This document shows, piece by piece, positions 1-9,587 of a stretch of DNA of 64,000 nt (its first letter is position 1; each line of letters starts with the position of its first letter). The position numbers and the translations under genes were made by a program. This DNA comes from Streptomyces sp. NBC_00691. Lineage in GTDB: Bacteria > Actinomycetota > Actinomycetes > Streptomycetales > Streptomycetaceae. Location of the stretch: contig NZ_CP109007.1 of the NCBI RefSeq assembly GCF_036226665.1, positions 3,016,501 to 3,080,500 of the forward strand. Direction: 5' to 3'. Under the pieces are notes generated by a model. It was not told the DNA's origin, did not search any database, and saw only the letters and a list, made by a program, of their open reading frames with translations.

Positions 1-2
1 TC

Positions 3-1112
3 GGCCGGATCTTCTACAACCAGGCCCGGATGTCCGGTGCGGGCATCCCGCAGATCGCGGCGGTCCTCGGCTCGTGCACGGCCGGCGGCGCGTACGTGCC
101 GGCGATGAGCGACGAGGCCGTGATCGTCCGGAACCAGGGCACGATCTTCCTCGGCGGTCCGCCGCTGGTGAAGGCGGCGACCGGTGAGGTCGTGACGGCG
201 GAGGAGCTGGGCGGCGGCGAGGTCCACTCCCGGATCTCCGGCGTCACCGACCATCTCGCCGAGGACGACGCCCACGCCCTGCGGATCGTCCGGAACATCG
301 TCGCGACGCTCCCGGAGCGCGGCCCGCTGCCGTGGTCGGTCGAGCCGGTCGAGGAGCCGAAGGTGGACCCGGCCGGGCTGTACGGCGCGGTGCCGGTGGA
401 CTCCCGTACCCCCTACGACGTGCGCGAGGTCATCGCCCGGGTCGTGGACGGCTCCCGCTTCCAGGAGTTCAAGTCCGAGTACGGGCAGACGCTGATCACC
501 GGCTTCGCCCGGATCCACGGCCACCCGGTCGGCATCGTCGCCAACAACGGCATCCTGTTCGCCGAGTCCGCACAGAAGGGCGCGCACTTCATCGAGCTGT
601 GCGACCAGCGCGGCATCCCGTTGGTCTTCCTGCAGAACATCACCGGCTTCATGGTCGGCAAGGCGTACGAGCACGGCGGCATCGCCAAGCACGGCGCCAA
701 GATGGTCACGGCCGTGGCCACCACCCGAGTCCCGAAGCTGACGGTCGTCGTCGGCGGTTCGTACGGCGCGGGCAACTACTCGATGTGCGGCCGGGCGTAC
801 TCGCCGCGCTTCCTGTGGATGTGGCCGAACGCCAAGATCTCGGTGATGGGCGGCGAGCAGGCCGCGTCCGTCCTCGCGACCGTCAAGCGCGACCAGCTCG
901 GCGACGGGTGGAGCGCGGAGGACGAGGAGGCCTTCAAGGCCCCGATCCGCGAGCAGTACGAGACCCAGGGCAGCGCCTACTACGCGAGCGCCCGCCTCTG
1001 GGACGACGGGGTCATCGACCCGCTGGAGACCCGGCAGGTCCTCGGACTCGCCCTGACCGCCTGTGCCAACGCGCCCCTGGGAGACCCCCAGTTCGGCGTC
1101 TTCCGGATGTGA
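3..1112 (+). CDS. accD1: Acyl-CoA carboxylase beta subunit (methylcrotonyl-CoA type), 5'-truncated
   Basis: Carboxyltransferase subunit of a biotin-dependent acyl-CoA carboxylase, most likely 3-methylcrotonyl-CoA carboxylase in leucine breakdown. The open frame runs in from the window edge ([12 protein letters not shown]), so the real start lies outside; about 369 residues remain of a family length near 530. The crotonase-like carboxyltransferase fold is evident from the oxyanion-hole glycines in [13 protein letters not shown] and from [16 protein letters not shown], with the usual C-terminal [13 protein letters not shown]. The substrate call rests on context: it is followed by the biotin carboxylase subunit (16 bp gap), HMG-CoA lyase and an acyl-CoA dehydrogenase, the standard liu-type set. 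A propionyl-CoA or geranyl-CoA specificity cannot be excluded from sequence alone. Confidence 0.9.
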   Translation, partial: GRIFYNQARMSGAGIPQIAAVLGSCTAGGAYVPAMSDEAVIVRNQGTIFLGGPPLVKAATGEVVTAEELGGGEVHSRISGVTDHLAEDDAHALRIVRNIVATLPERGPLPWSVEPVEEPKVDPAGLYGAVPVDSRTPYDVREVIARVVDGSRFQEFKSEYGQTLITGFARIHGHPVGIVANNGILFAESAQKGAHFIELCDQRGIPLVFLQNITGFMVGKAYEHGGIAKHGAKMVTAVATTRVPKLTVVVGGSYGAGNYSMCGRAYSPRFLWMWPNAKISVMGGEQAASVLATVKRDQLGDGWSAEDEEAFKAPIREQYETQGSAYYASARLWDDGVIDPLETRQVLGLALTACANAPLGDPQFGVFRM

Positions 1113-1128
1113 GGGTGTGAGGACGTCC

Positions 1129-3054
1129 ATGTTCGACACAGTGCTCGTCGCGAATCGCGGCGAGATCGCGGTCCGGGTCATCCGCACGCTGCGGGAACTC
1201 GGTGTGCGTTCGGTCGCGGTGTACAGCGACGCGGACGCCGACGCCCGGCACGTACGGGAGGCGGACACGGCGGTACGGATCGGCCCGCCGCCGGCCTCGG
1301 AGTCGTACCTGTCGGTGGAGGCGCTCCTCGACGCGGCCCGCCGGACGGGCGCGCAGGCGGTGCATCCGGGGTACGGCTTCCTCGCGGAGAACGCGGGGTT
1401 CGCGCAGGCGTGCGCGGATGCCGGGCTCGTCTTCATCGGACCGCCGGCCTCGGCTATCTCCCTGATGGGCGACAAGATCCGGGCGAAGGAGACCGTGAAG
1501 GCGGCGGGTGTCCCCGTCGTCCCCGGCGCGGCCGACCCCGAACTGGAGGAGGCGGCCCGCGCGCTGGGTGCTCCGGTGCTGCTCAAGCCGAGCGCCGGCG
1601 GTGGCGGCAAGGGCATGCGGCTGGTCCGCGACCTGTCGACGCTGACGGAGGAGATCGCGTCCGCGCGCCGCGAGGCCCGGGCCTCCTTCGGTGACGACAC
1701 GCTGCTGGTGGAGCGGTGGATCGACCGGCCCCGGCACATCGAGATCCAGGTCCTGGCGGACGCCCACGGAAACGTGATCCACCTGGGCGAGCGCGAGTGC
1801 TCGCTGCAGCGCCGCCACCAGAAGATCATCGAGGAGGCGCCGAGCGTCCTGCTGACCCCGGAGATCCGGGCGTCGATGGGCGCGGCGGCCGTCGAGGCGG
1901 CGCGCTCCTGCGGATACGTCGGCGCGGGCACGGTCGAGTTCATCGTGCCGGGCGGCGACCCGTCCTCGTACTACTTCATGGAGATGAACACCCGCCTCCA
2001 GGTCGAGCACCCGGTGACCGAGCTGATCACCGGCGTGGACCTGGTGGAGTGGCAGCTGCGGGTGGCGTCGGGCGAGCCCCTTCCGTTCGCGCAGGAGGAC
2101 ATCACCCTCACGGGCTGGGCGATCGAGGCACGGATCTGCGCGGAGGACCCCTCCCGGGGCTTCCTGCCCTCGGGCGGCACGGTCCTGGCCCTGAACGAGC
2201 CGCAGGGGCAGGGGGTCCGCACGGACTCGGGCCTCTCGGAGGGCACGGAGGTCTCGTCCCTCTACGACCCGATGCTGTCGAAGGTCATCGTGCACGCCGA
2301 GGACCGGCCGACGGCCCTGCGCCGTCTCCGGGCGGCCCTGGCGGACACGGTGACCCTGGGGGTCCCCACGAACGCGGGCTTCCTGCGCCGCCTGCTCGCG
2401 CATCCGGACGTCGTCTCGGGCGCCCTGGACACGGGCCTGGTGGAACGGGACGCGGAGAGCCTGATCCCGGACGGCGTCCCGGACGAGGTGTACGCGGCGG
2501 CGGCGGCCGTACGGCTCGTGGAGCTGGCTCCGGCACCCCGGGACGGCTGGACCGACCCGTTCTCCGTGCCGAGCGGCTGGCGCCTGGGCGGCAGCCCCGC
2601 CCCGCTGCCCTTCCCGGTCCGCGCGGCGGGACTCGAACCCGTCGTCGCCGAGGCGCCGGCCGGCGCCCGGGTCACGGACGCCTCGGTGACGGTCACGGTG
2701 GACGGCGTCGTCCACCGCTTCCACCGGGCCGGCGACTGGCTGGGCCGCGACGGCGACTCCTGGCACGTCATGGATCACGATCCCGTCGCCGCCGCGCTCT
2801 CCGGCGCCCGGCACGGGGGCGCCGACACGCTCGCCGCGCCGATGCCGGGGACCGTGACCGTCGTGAAGGTGGCGGTCGGGGACGAGGTCGAGGCCGGGCA
2901 GAGCCTGCTGGTCGTCGAGGCGATGAAGATGGAGCACGTCATCTCCGCCCCGCACGCCGGCACCGTCACCGAGCTGGACGTCACGCCCGGTTCGACCGTC
3001 GCCATGGACCAGATCCTGGCCGTGGTGACGCCGCGCGAGGAGGAGGGCGCATGA
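1129..3054 (+). CDS. accA1: Acyl-CoA carboxylase alpha subunit (biotin carboxylase + biotin carrier)
   Basis: ATP-dependent carboxylation of a covalently held biotin, which the beta subunit then uses to carboxylate methylcrotonyl-CoA. 641 residues. The N-terminus [19 protein letters not shown] is the biotin carboxylase start; the ATP-grasp loop [12 protein letters not shown] lies near residue 150, [14 protein letters not shown] in the catalytic region, and the C-terminal biotinyl domain has VEAMKMEH with biotinylated Lys about residue 600. The ATG at 1129 is chosen because it gives this canonical N-terminus; in-frame upstream codons overlap the previous gene. The stop overlaps the next start (ATGA, 3051-3054), so translation is coupled to HMG-CoA lyase. 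Confidence 0.93.
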   Translation: MFDTVLVANRGEIAVRVIRTLRELGVRSVAVYSDADADARHVREADTAVRIGPPPASESYLSVEALLDAARRTGAQAVHPGYGFLAENAGFAQACADAGLVFIGPPASAISLMGDKIRAKETVKAAGVPVVPGAADPELEEAARALGAPVLLKPSAGGGGKGMRLVRDLSTLTEEIASARREARASFGDDTLLVERWIDRPRHIEIQVLADAHGNVIHLGERECSLQRRHQKIIEEAPSVLLTPEIRASMGAAAVEAARSCGYVGAGTVEFIVPGGDPSSYYFMEMNTRLQVEHPVTELITGVDLVEWQLRVASGEPLPFAQEDITLTGWAIEARICAEDPSRGFLPSGGTVLALNEPQGQGVRTDSGLSEGTEVSSLYDPMLSKVIVHAEDRPTALRRLRAALADTVTLGVPTNAGFLRRLLAHPDVVSGALDTGLVERDAESLIPDGVPDEVYAAAAAVRLVELAPAPRDGWTDPFSVPSGWRLGGSPAPLPFPVRAAGLEPVVAEAPAGARVTDASVTVTVDGVVHRFHRAGDWLGRDGDSWHVMDHDPVAAALSGARHGGADTLAAPMPGTVTVVKVAVGDEVEAGQSLLVVEAMKMEHVISAPHAGTVTELDVTPGSTVAMDQILAVVTPREEEGA

Positions 3055-3989
3055 CCGCCGCGGGACTGCCCATGGTCGTGCCCGATCCCGCGCTGCCGGC
3101 CCGGGTGCGGATCCACGAGGTCGGCGCGCGCGACGGGCTGCAGAACGAGAAGGGCGCCGTCCCGACCGACGTGAAGGCGGAGTTCATCCGGCGGCTCGCC
3201 GCCGCCGGGCTCTCCACGGTCGAGGCGACCAGCTTCGTGCACCCCAGGTGGGTGCCCCAGCTGGCGGACGCGGAGGACCTGTACCCGCTGGTCCGCGATC
3301 TGCCGGTGCGGCTCCCGGTGCTCGTGCCGAACGAGCGCGGGCTCGACCGCGCCCTCGCTCTGGGCGTGCGTGAGATCGCCGTCTTCGCCTCCGCCACGGA
3401 GTCCTTCGCGAAGGCCAACCTGAACCGGACCGTCGACGAGGCCCTCGCCCTGTTCGCCCCCACGGTCACCCGTGCCATAGAGGCGGGGCTGAAGGTGCGC
3501 GGCTATCTGTCGATGTGCTTCGGCGACCCGTGGGAGGGTGCCGTCCCGGTCGAGCAGGTCGTCCGCGTCACCAAGGCCCTCGCCGAGATGGGCTGCGACG
3601 AGCTGAGCCTCGGCGACACCATCGGCGTCGCCACTCCCGGGCATGTCGAGGCGCTGCTGACCGCGCTCGGCGAGGCCGGCGTCCCCGCCTCCCGCCTCGC
3701 CGTGCACTTCCACGACACCTACGGCCAGGCCCTGTCCAACACGCTCGCCGCGCTCCGCCACGGAGTGACCACGGTCGACGCCTCCGCCGGCGGCCTCGGC
3801 GGCTGCCCGTACGCGAAGAGCGCGACCGGCAATCTCGCCACCGAGGATCTCGTGTGGATGCTCGACGGTCTCGGCATCGAGACCGGGGTCGATCTGGCCG
3901 CCCTCACCGCCACAAGCGTGTGGATGGCCGACCAGCTGGGCCGGCCCAGCCCCTCCCGTACCGTCCGCGCCCTCTCCCACAAGGAGTGA
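3051..3989 (+). CDS. Hydroxymethylglutaryl-CoA lyase
   Basis: Cleaves 3-hydroxy-3-methylglutaryl-CoA to acetoacetate and acetyl-CoA, the last step of leucine catabolism. 312 residues, the normal size for bacterial enzymes. It has the HMGL-like TIM-barrel start [15 protein letters not shown], the metal/substrate segment [13 protein letters not shown], and the lyase signature [20 protein letters not shown], which contains the catalytic Cys. The start overlaps the previous stop by 4 bp. AAGGAG at 3981-3986, just inside its 3' end, serves as ribosome binding site for the next gene. MvaB/LiuE-type names apply to the family, but I do not know which is used in this organism. Confidence 0.93.
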   Translation: MTAAGLPMVVPDPALPARVRIHEVGARDGLQNEKGAVPTDVKAEFIRRLAAAGLSTVEATSFVHPRWVPQLADAEDLYPLVRDLPVRLPVLVPNERGLDRALALGVREIAVFASATESFAKANLNRTVDEALALFAPTVTRAIEAGLKVRGYLSMCFGDPWEGAVPVEQVVRVTKALAEMGCDELSLGDTIGVATPGHVEALLTALGEAGVPASRLAVHFHDTYGQALSNTLAALRHGVTTVDASAGGLGGCPYAKSATGNLATEDLVWMLDGLGIETGVDLAALTATSVWMADQLGRPSPSRTVRALSHKE

Positions 3990-3997
3990 CGTCCCCC

Positions 3998-5158
3998 ATG
4001 TCTCTCGACCACCGGCTCTCCGCAGAGCACGAGGAACTCCGCCGTACCGTCGAGGCGTTCGCGCACGATGTCGTGGCGCCGAAGATCGGCGACTACTACG
4101 AGCGGCACGAGTTCCCGTACGAGATCGTCCGCGAGATGGGCCGTATGGGCCTGTTCGGGCTGCCGTTCCCCGAGGAGTACGGCGGCATGGGCGGTGACTA
4201 CCTGGCGCTCGGCATCGCCCTGGAGGAGCTGGCCCGGGTCGACTCCTCCGTGGCGATCACCCTGGAGGCGGGTGTCTCGCTCGGCGCGATGCCCGTGTAC
4301 CTCTTCGGTACGGACGAGCAGAAGCGCGAGTGGCTGCCGAGGCTCTGCGCCGGCGAGCTGCTCGGTGCCTTCGGGCTCACGGAGCCGGGCGCGGGTTCGG
4401 ACGCGGGCGGCACGCGGACGACGGCCGTGCGCGACGGCGACCACTGGGTCATCAACGGTTCGAAGTGCTTCATCACCAACTCCGGTACGGACATCACGGG
4501 TCTGGTGACGGTCACGGCGGTCACCGGGCGCAAGCCCGACGGCCGTCCGCTGATCTCCTCGATCATCGTCCCGTCCGGCACCCCGGGGTTCACCGTCGCC
4601 GCTCCGTACTCGAAGGTCGGCTGGAACGCCTCGGACACCCGTGAGCTGTCCTTCGACGACGTCCGCGTCCCGGTGGAGAACCTGCTGGGCGAGGAGGGCC
4701 GCGGGTACGCGCAGTTCCTCCGGATCCTCGACGAGGGCCGGGTCGCGATCGCGGCGCTGGCGACGGGTCTGGCGCAGGGCTGTGTCGACGAGTCGGTGAA
4801 GTACGCGAAGGAACGTCACGCCTTCGGCCGGCCGATCGGCGACAACCAGGCCATCCAGTTCAAGATCGCCGACATGGAGATGCGGGCGCACATGGCCCGG
4901 ATCGGCTGGCGGGACGCGGCCTCGCGGCTGGTCCGCGGCGAGACGTTCAAGAAGGAGGCGGCGATCGCGAAGCTGTACTCCTCGACGGTGGCCGTGGACA
5001 ACGCCCGTGAGGCGACGCAGATCCACGGCGGCTACGGCTTCATGAACGAGTACCCGGTGGCCCGGATGTGGCGCGACTCGAAGATCCTGGAGATCGGCGA
5101 GGGTACGAGCGAGGTCCAGCGCATGCTGATCGCGCGGGAGTTGGGCCTCCAGGCCTGA
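3998..5158 (+). CDS. acdH: Acyl-CoA dehydrogenase (AcdH-like, branched-chain acyl-CoA)
   Basis: FAD-dependent alpha,beta-dehydrogenation of an acyl-CoA; position in the operon implies isovaleryl-CoA or another branched-chain acyl-CoA. 386 residues, typical length. FAD/substrate motifs are FGLTEPGAGSDAGG near residue 125 and QIHGGYGFMNEYPVARMWRD near residue 340. The C-terminal IGEGTSEVQRM carries a Glu (about residue 368) where medium/short-chain enzymes keep their catalytic base; true isovaleryl-CoA dehydrogenases have the base elsewhere. This matches an AcdH-type enzyme better than a strict isovaleryl-CoA dehydrogenase. Strong RBS AAGGAG, 8 bp after the lyase gene. A hairpin at 5201-5237 closes the operon. 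Confidence 0.9.
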   Translation: MSLDHRLSAEHEELRRTVEAFAHDVVAPKIGDYYERHEFPYEIVREMGRMGLFGLPFPEEYGGMGGDYLALGIALEELARVDSSVAITLEAGVSLGAMPVYLFGTDEQKREWLPRLCAGELLGAFGLTEPGAGSDAGGTRTTAVRDGDHWVINGSKCFITNSGTDITGLVTVTAVTGRKPDGRPLISSIIVPSGTPGFTVAAPYSKVGWNASDTRELSFDDVRVPVENLLGEEGRGYAQFLRILDEGRVAIAALATGLAQGCVDESVKYAKERHAFGRPIGDNQAIQFKIADMEMRAHMARIGWRDAASRLVRGETFKKEAAIAKLYSSTVAVDNAREATQIHGGYGFMNEYPVARMWRDSKILEIGEGTSEVQRMLIARELGLQA

Positions 5159-5200
5159 CCTCGGCCAGGTCCGCACGAAGGGCCGTACGCCGGTCCGCAC

Positions 5201-5237
5201 GGAGGGCCCGCCGCCCCGAGGGGGTGGCGGGCCCTCC
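5201..5237 (+). terminator. Terminator of the leucine-catabolism operon
   Basis: A 12-bp perfect GC stem (GGAGGGCCCGCC at 5201-5212, complement at 5226-5237) with a 13-nt loop, 42 bp after the acyl-CoA dehydrogenase stop. No U-tract follows, which is usual for Streptomyces terminators. Confidence 0.75.
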
Positions 5238-5253
5238 CCCGTTCCAGGGTTGA

Positions 5254-5272
5254 TGAGGTTAGGCTAACCTAT
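5254..5272 (+). promoter_or_regulatory. Iron box (DmdR/DtxR-type operator) of the siderophore-interacting protein gene
   Basis: TGAGGTTAGGCTAACCTAT contains the 7-1-7 palindrome AGGTTAG-G-CTAACCT (5256-5270). It closely matches the Streptomyces DmdR1 consensus as I recall it (TTAGGTTAGGCTCACCTAA), so iron-dependent repression is expected. The box ends only 6 bp before the ATG at 5279. Confidence 0.9.
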
Positions 5273-5278
5273 GTTTTC

Positions 5279-6139
5279 ATGACGATCTCCGAGACCGCCC
5301 CCTTCCAGTTCTTCCACCTGCGGGTGGACCGGACCCGGCGGCTCGGCCCGTCCCTGGTCCGGGTCACCTTCACCGGTGACGAGCTGAGGAACTTCGCCGC
5401 CGGCGGCCGCGATCAGTCGCTCTCCCTCTTCCTGCCGCACCCCGGCCAGGACGCGCCCGCGATGCCGCCGCTGGACGATCCGGACATGTACGCGATCCTC
5501 GGCGCCTGGCGCGCGATGCCCGACGACGAGCGGGCCGTGATGCGTTCGTACACCGTCCGCGAGCAGCGGGCCGAGCCGGAGCACCCCGAGAACGCCGTCG
5601 ACATCGACTTCGCGATCCACGAGGACGGCGGCCCCGCCTGCCGTTGGGCCTCGCGGGCCACCCCCGGCGACCGCGTGGTCGTCCTCGGCCCGGCGGTCCC
5701 CGACAACACCGGTGTCCGCTTCCGGCTGCCCGAGGACGCCGACTCCGTCCTGATCTGGGCCGACGAGACGGCCCTTCCGGCCGCCTCGGCGATCCTGGAG
5801 TGGCTGCCGGCCGAGACCCGCGCCCAGGTGTTCCTGGAGGTGCCGTACTCCGGCGACCGTACGGAACTGGCGACCCGGGCGGACGCGACCGTCACCTGGC
5901 TCGTACGCGAGGAGGGGGCTCCGTCCGCCGTGGACGCGGTGCGCGGCGTCGGACTGCCCGGGCGGGCCCCGTACGTCTGGATCGCGGGCGAGTCGGGCGC
6001 GGTGAAGGCGCTGCGCCGGCACTTCGTGCGGGACCGTGAACTCGACCGGCGCCGGGTGACGTTCGTCGGCTACTGGCGCAAGGGTCTGTCCGAGGACGCG
6101 TTGCGTGAGGTTCCGGACGCAACGCAGGAAGACCTGTAG
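5279..6139 (+). CDS. desF: Siderophore-interacting protein (FAD-dependent ferric-siderophore reductase), DesF-like
   Basis: Flavoprotein of the ViuB/YqjH (SIP) family that releases iron from imported ferric siderophores by reduction in the cytoplasm. 286 residues, normal for the family. An N-terminal FAD-binding beta-barrel (LGPSLVRVTFTGDEL, then MRSYTVRE in the flavin-binding strand) is followed by a C-terminal NAD(P)-binding half (YVWIAGESGAVKALRRHF, VTFVGYWRKGLSED). It lies between the iron box at 5254 and the desABCD operon, hence DesF-like. No Shine-Dalgarno is seen before the ATG; the iron box occupies that space, which suggests a leaderless transcript. Confidence 0.88.
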   Translation: MTISETAPFQFFHLRVDRTRRLGPSLVRVTFTGDELRNFAAGGRDQSLSLFLPHPGQDAPAMPPLDDPDMYAILGAWRAMPDDERAVMRSYTVREQRAEPEHPENAVDIDFAIHEDGGPACRWASRATPGDRVVVLGPAVPDNTGVRFRLPEDADSVLIWADETALPAASAILEWLPAETRAQVFLEVPYSGDRTELATRADATVTWLVREEGAPSAVDAVRGVGLPGRAPYVWIAGESGAVKALRRHFVRDRELDRRRVTFVGYWRKGLSEDALREVPDATQEDL

Positions 6140-6231
6140 CCGGTTCGCCGGCCGACGAACCGGACACTCCGGGCGTTACGTGCGTCAACTCCTGTGACCC
6201 ATGAGGGGCGAGGGGCCGTTGCGATGAAAAG

Positions 6232-6250
6232 TTAGGTTAGGCTAACCTTG
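6232..6250 (+). promoter_or_regulatory. Iron box (DmdR/DtxR-type operator) of desABCD
   Basis: TTAGGTTAGGCTAACCTTG with the same 7-1-7 palindrome core (6234-6248) as the box at 5254. It lies 77 bp before desA. Both boxes are followed by TGTTTTCA (6249-6256 here, 5272-5279 there), so the whole promoter/operator cassette is duplicated, not only the repressor site. Confidence 0.93.
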
Positions 6251-6326
6251 TTTTCACCGTGTCGCCCCTCGCCCCTTTCCCCTGTCCGGAGGGCGCGACC
6301 GAGCCCCGTACCTGGAGGCCCCCCAC

Positions 6327-7790
6327 ATGCGCTCTCACCTGCTCAACGACGCCACGGCGGAGAGCTACCGACGCTCCGTCACCGAGGGAGTCGAGCGGGT
6401 GGCGGACAAACTCGCCGCGACGCGAGGTCCGTTCACCGGAGTGACCCCCGCCGAGCTCGCGCCCGTCATCGACGCCGTCGACCTCGACAAGCCGCTCGGC
6501 GACGCCTCCGCCGCACTCGACGAGCTGGAGAGCGTCTACCTCCGCGACGCCGTCTACTTCCACCACCCCCGCTACCTGGGCCACCTCAACTGCCCGGTGG
6601 TCATCCCCGCCGTCCTCGGCGAGGCCGTCCTCTCGGCGGTCAACTCCTCGCTCGACACCTGGGACCAGAGCGCGGGCGGCACCCTCATCGAGCGCAAGCT
6701 CGTCGACTGGACCAACGGCCGCATCGGCTTCGGCCCCGACGCCGACGGCGTGTTCACCAGCGGCGGTTCGCAGTCCAACCTCCAGGCGCTGCTGCTCGCC
6801 CGCGAGGAGGCCACGGCCGGGCGAGGCGGGTGGGAAGGGCCGGCCGACCTGTCGAGGCTCCGGATCTTCTCCTCCGAGTGCAGCCACTTCAGCGTCCAGA
6901 AGTCGGCGAAACTCCTCGGCCTCGGCATGGACGCCGTCATCTCCATCCCGGTCGACCGTGACAAGCGGATGCAGTCCGTCGTCCTCGCCGCCGAGCTGGA
7001 GGCCTGCCGCGCCGAGGGCCTCGTCCCGATGGCGATCGTCGCCACCGCCGGCACCACCGACTTCGGCTCCATCGACCCGCTGCCCGAGATCGCCGCCCTG
7101 GCCGCCGAGTACGGCGCCTGGATGCACGTGGACGCCGCCTACGGCTGCGGACTCCTCGCCTCCCCGACCCGCCGTCACCTCCTGGACGGCATCGAGCGGG
7201 CCGACTCGGTCACCGTCGACTTCCACAAGTCCTTCTTCCAGCCGGTGAGCTCCTCCGCGATCCTGGTCCGCGACGGAGCCACCCTGCGACACGCGACCTA
7301 CCACGCGGACTACCTCAACCCGGCCAGGACGGTCGCCGAGCGGATCCCCAACCAGGTCGACAAGTCCCTCCAGACCACCCGCCGCTTCGACGCGCTCAAG
7401 CTGTGGATGACCCTGCGCGTGATGGGCGCCGACGGTGTCGGCGGGCTCTTCGACGAGGTCTGCGACCTGGCCGCCGAGGGCTTCGCGCTGCTCGCCGCCG
7501 ACCCGCGCTACGAGGTCGTGGTCGAGCCGCGGATCTCCACCCTCGTCTACCGCTACGTCCCGGCCGCCGCCGCCTCCCCCGAGGACGTGGACCGCGCCAA
7601 CCTGCACGCCCGCAAGGCCCTGTTCGCCTCCGGCGAGGCCGTCGTCGCCGGCACCAAGGTCGACGGCCGCCAGTACCTCAAGTTCACCCTGCTCAACCCC
7701 GAGACCACCGCGGCCGACATCGCCGCCGTCCTCGATCTGATCGCCGGCTACGCCGAGCAGTACCTGGGAGAGACCCTTGTCCACGCCTGA
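6327..7790 (+). CDS. desA: Lysine decarboxylase, desferrioxamine biosynthesis
   Basis: PLP-dependent decarboxylase (pyridoxal-dependent group II family) that converts L-lysine to cadaverine, the first step of desferrioxamine synthesis. 487 residues. It shows the group II features [10 protein letters not shown] (PLP-binding Asp) and [12 protein letters not shown], whose Lys (about residue 301) should form the Schiff base. The start ATG has a good GGAGG at 6314-6318. Downstream order monooxygenase, acyltransferase, NIS synthetase is the diagnostic desABCD arrangement. Regulated by the iron box at 6232. The end overlaps desB by 14 bp. Confidence 0.95.
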   Translation: MRSHLLNDATAESYRRSVTEGVERVADKLAATRGPFTGVTPAELAPVIDAVDLDKPLGDASAALDELESVYLRDAVYFHHPRYLGHLNCPVVIPAVLGEAVLSAVNSSLDTWDQSAGGTLIERKLVDWTNGRIGFGPDADGVFTSGGSQSNLQALLLAREEATAGRGGWEGPADLSRLRIFSSECSHFSVQKSAKLLGLGMDAVISIPVDRDKRMQSVVLAAELEACRAEGLVPMAIVATAGTTDFGSIDPLPEIAALAAEYGAWMHVDAAYGCGLLASPTRRHLLDGIERADSVTVDFHKSFFQPVSSSAILVRDGATLRHATYHADYLNPARTVAERIPNQVDKSLQTTRRFDALKLWMTLRVMGADGVGGLFDEVCDLAAEGFALLAADPRYEVVVEPRISTLVYRYVPAAAASPEDVDRANLHARKALFASGEAVVAGTKVDGRQYLKFTLLNPETTAADIAAVLDLIAGYAEQYLGETLVHA

Positions 7791-9060
7791 GACGACCGAG
7801 ATCCACGACTTCATCGGCATCGGACTCGGTCCGTTCAACCTCGGCCTCGCCTGCCTGACCGAGCCGATCGACGAGCTGAACGGCCTCTTCCTGGAGTCGA
7901 AGCCGGACTTCGAGTGGCACTCGGGGATGTTCCTCGAAGGCGCCCACCTCCAGACCCCGTTCATGTCGGACCTGGTCACGATGGCCGACCCGACCTCGCC
8001 GTACTCCTTCCTGAACTACCTGAAGGACAAGGGGCGGCTGTACTCGTTCTACATCCGCGAGAACTTCTACCCGCTGCGGACCGAGTACAACGACTACTGC
8101 CGCTGGGCCGCCGGGCGCCTCTCCTCCGTCCGCTTCTCGACGACCGTCGCGACCGTGACGTTCGACGAGGCCGCTGAGGTCTACGTGGTGACCACCGAGG
8201 CCGGAGAAACGTTCCGCTCGCGTCGTCTGGTCCTCGGCACCGGCACCCCGGCGTACGTCCCCGAGACCTGCCGGGGCCTCGGCGGCGACCTGATCCACAA
8301 CTCGCGCTACCTCCCCAGCAAGGAGGAGCTCCAGAAGAAGAAGTCGATCACCCTGGTCGGCAGCGGCCAGAGCGCCGCCGAGATCTACTACGACCTCCTG
8401 AGCGAGATCGACGTCCACGGGTACCGGCTCAACTGGGTCACCCGCTCACCGCGCTTCTTCCCGCTGGAGTACACCAAGCTCACGCTGGAGATGACGTCGC
8501 CGGAGTACGTGGACTACTTCCACGCGCTGCCCGAGCAGACCCGCTACCGCCTGGAGACCCAGCAGAAGGGCCTCTTCAAGGGCATCGACGGAGAGCTCGT
8601 CGACGCCATCTTCGACCTGCTCTACCAGAAGAACCTCGGCGGCCCCGTGCCCACCAGGCTCCTCACCAACTCCGCCCTGCACGCCGCCGCGTACGACGAC
8701 ACCAGCGGCACGTACACCCTCGGCTTCCGCCAGGAGGAGCAGGAGAAGGACTTCACCCTGGAGACCGAGGGCCTGATCCTCGCCACCGGGTACAAGTACG
8801 CCGTCCCCGCCTTCCTGGAGCCGGTCCGCGACCGCCTCAACTGGGACGGTCAGGGCCGCTTCGACGTGGCCCGCAACTACGCGATCGACACGACGGGCCG
8901 CGGGGTGTTCGTCCAGAACGCCTCGGTGCACACCCACTCGATCACCTCCCCCGACCTCGGCATGGGGGCGTACCGCAACGCGTACATCATCGGGGCGATG
9001 CTGGGCTACGAGTACTACCCCGTCGAGAAGACCATCGCCTTCCAGGAGTTCGCCGCATGA
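7777..9060 (+). CDS. desB: Cadaverine N-monooxygenase, desferrioxamine biosynthesis
   Basis: FAD- and NADPH-dependent N-hydroxylating monooxygenase (IucD/SidA family) making N-hydroxycadaverine. 427 residues. FAD site [17 protein letters not shown] is at the N-terminus, the NADPH-binding glycine loop [15 protein letters not shown] near residue 190, and the late family motif [11 protein letters not shown] near residue 390. Translation appears to start at a rare TTG (7777), 6 bp after GGGAGA, inside the last codons of desA; the next in-frame Met would remove the FAD-binding loop. The stop overlaps desC (ATGA at 9057-9060). Confidence 0.94.
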   Translation: MSTPETTEIHDFIGIGLGPFNLGLACLTEPIDELNGLFLESKPDFEWHSGMFLEGAHLQTPFMSDLVTMADPTSPYSFLNYLKDKGRLYSFYIRENFYPLRTEYNDYCRWAAGRLSSVRFSTTVATVTFDEAAEVYVVTTEAGETFRSRRLVLGTGTPAYVPETCRGLGGDLIHNSRYLPSKEELQKKKSITLVGSGQSAAEIYYDLLSEIDVHGYRLNWVTRSPRFFPLEYTKLTLEMTSPEYVDYFHALPEQTRYRLETQQKGLFKGIDGELVDAIFDLLYQKNLGGPVPTRLLTNSALHAAAYDDTSGTYTLGFRQEEQEKDFTLETEGLILATGYKYAVPAFLEPVRDRLNWDGQGRFDVARNYAIDTTGRGVFVQNASVHTHSITSPDLGMGAYRNAYIIGAMLGYEYYPVEKTIAFQEFAA

Positions 9061-9587
9061 CCGTCCGCTTCCGCCCGCTCGACCCCGTCCAGGACGCGGA
9101 ACTGCTCCACGGCTGGGTCACCCATCCCAAGGCCGCGTTCTGGATGATGCAGGACGCGAGCGTCGAGGACGTCGTGCGCGAGTACACGGCCTTCGCCGAG
9201 CACCCGCACCACGAGGCGTTCATCGGCCTCGTCGACGGGGTCCCCTCGATCCTCATGGAGCGCTACGACCCGGCCCACCTGGAGCTGGTCGGTCTCTACG
9301 ACCCGCTGCCCGGTGACGTCGGCATGCACTTCCTCGTCGCCCCGACCGACACCCCCGTGCACGGCTTCACCCGCAAGGTGATCACCGCCGTGATGGCCGA
9401 GCTGTTCGCCGACCCGGCGACCGCCCGGGTGGTCGTCGAGCCCGACGTGTCCAACAAGGCCGTCCACGCGCTCAACGAGGCCGTCGGCTTCGTGCCGGAG
9501 CGGGAGATCCAGAAGCCGGAGAAGAAGGCGCTGCTGAGCTTCTGCACCCGGGAACAGTTCGAGGCCGCCGCGGGAGTCGCCGTATGA
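9057..9587 (+). CDS. desC: N-hydroxycadaverine acyltransferase, desferrioxamine biosynthesis
   Basis: GNAT-type acyltransferase (IucB/RhbD-like) that joins succinyl-CoA (or acetyl-CoA) to N-hydroxycadaverine, giving the hydroxamate monomer. 176 residues. Visible hallmarks are [20 protein letters not shown], the acyl-CoA fold segment [16 protein letters not shown] and [22 protein letters not shown], typical of siderophore acetylases. It is coupled to desB and desD by ATGA overlaps at both ends, so the four proteins should be made in step. Confidence 0.93.
   Translation: MTVRFRPLDPVQDAELLHGWVTHPKAAFWMMQDASVEDVVREYTAFAEHPHHEAFIGLVDGVPSILMERYDPAHLELVGLYDPLPGDVGMHFLVAPTDTPVHGFTRKVITAVMAELFADPATARVVVEPDVSNKAVHALNEAVGFVPEREIQKPEKKALLSFCTREQFEAAAGVAV

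Noticed and set aside
1012..2955. 647-aa minus-strand ORF antisense to the biotin carboxylase gene
   Set aside because: The sense frame is a complete, motif-rich carboxylase; the antisense translation has no domain-like character.
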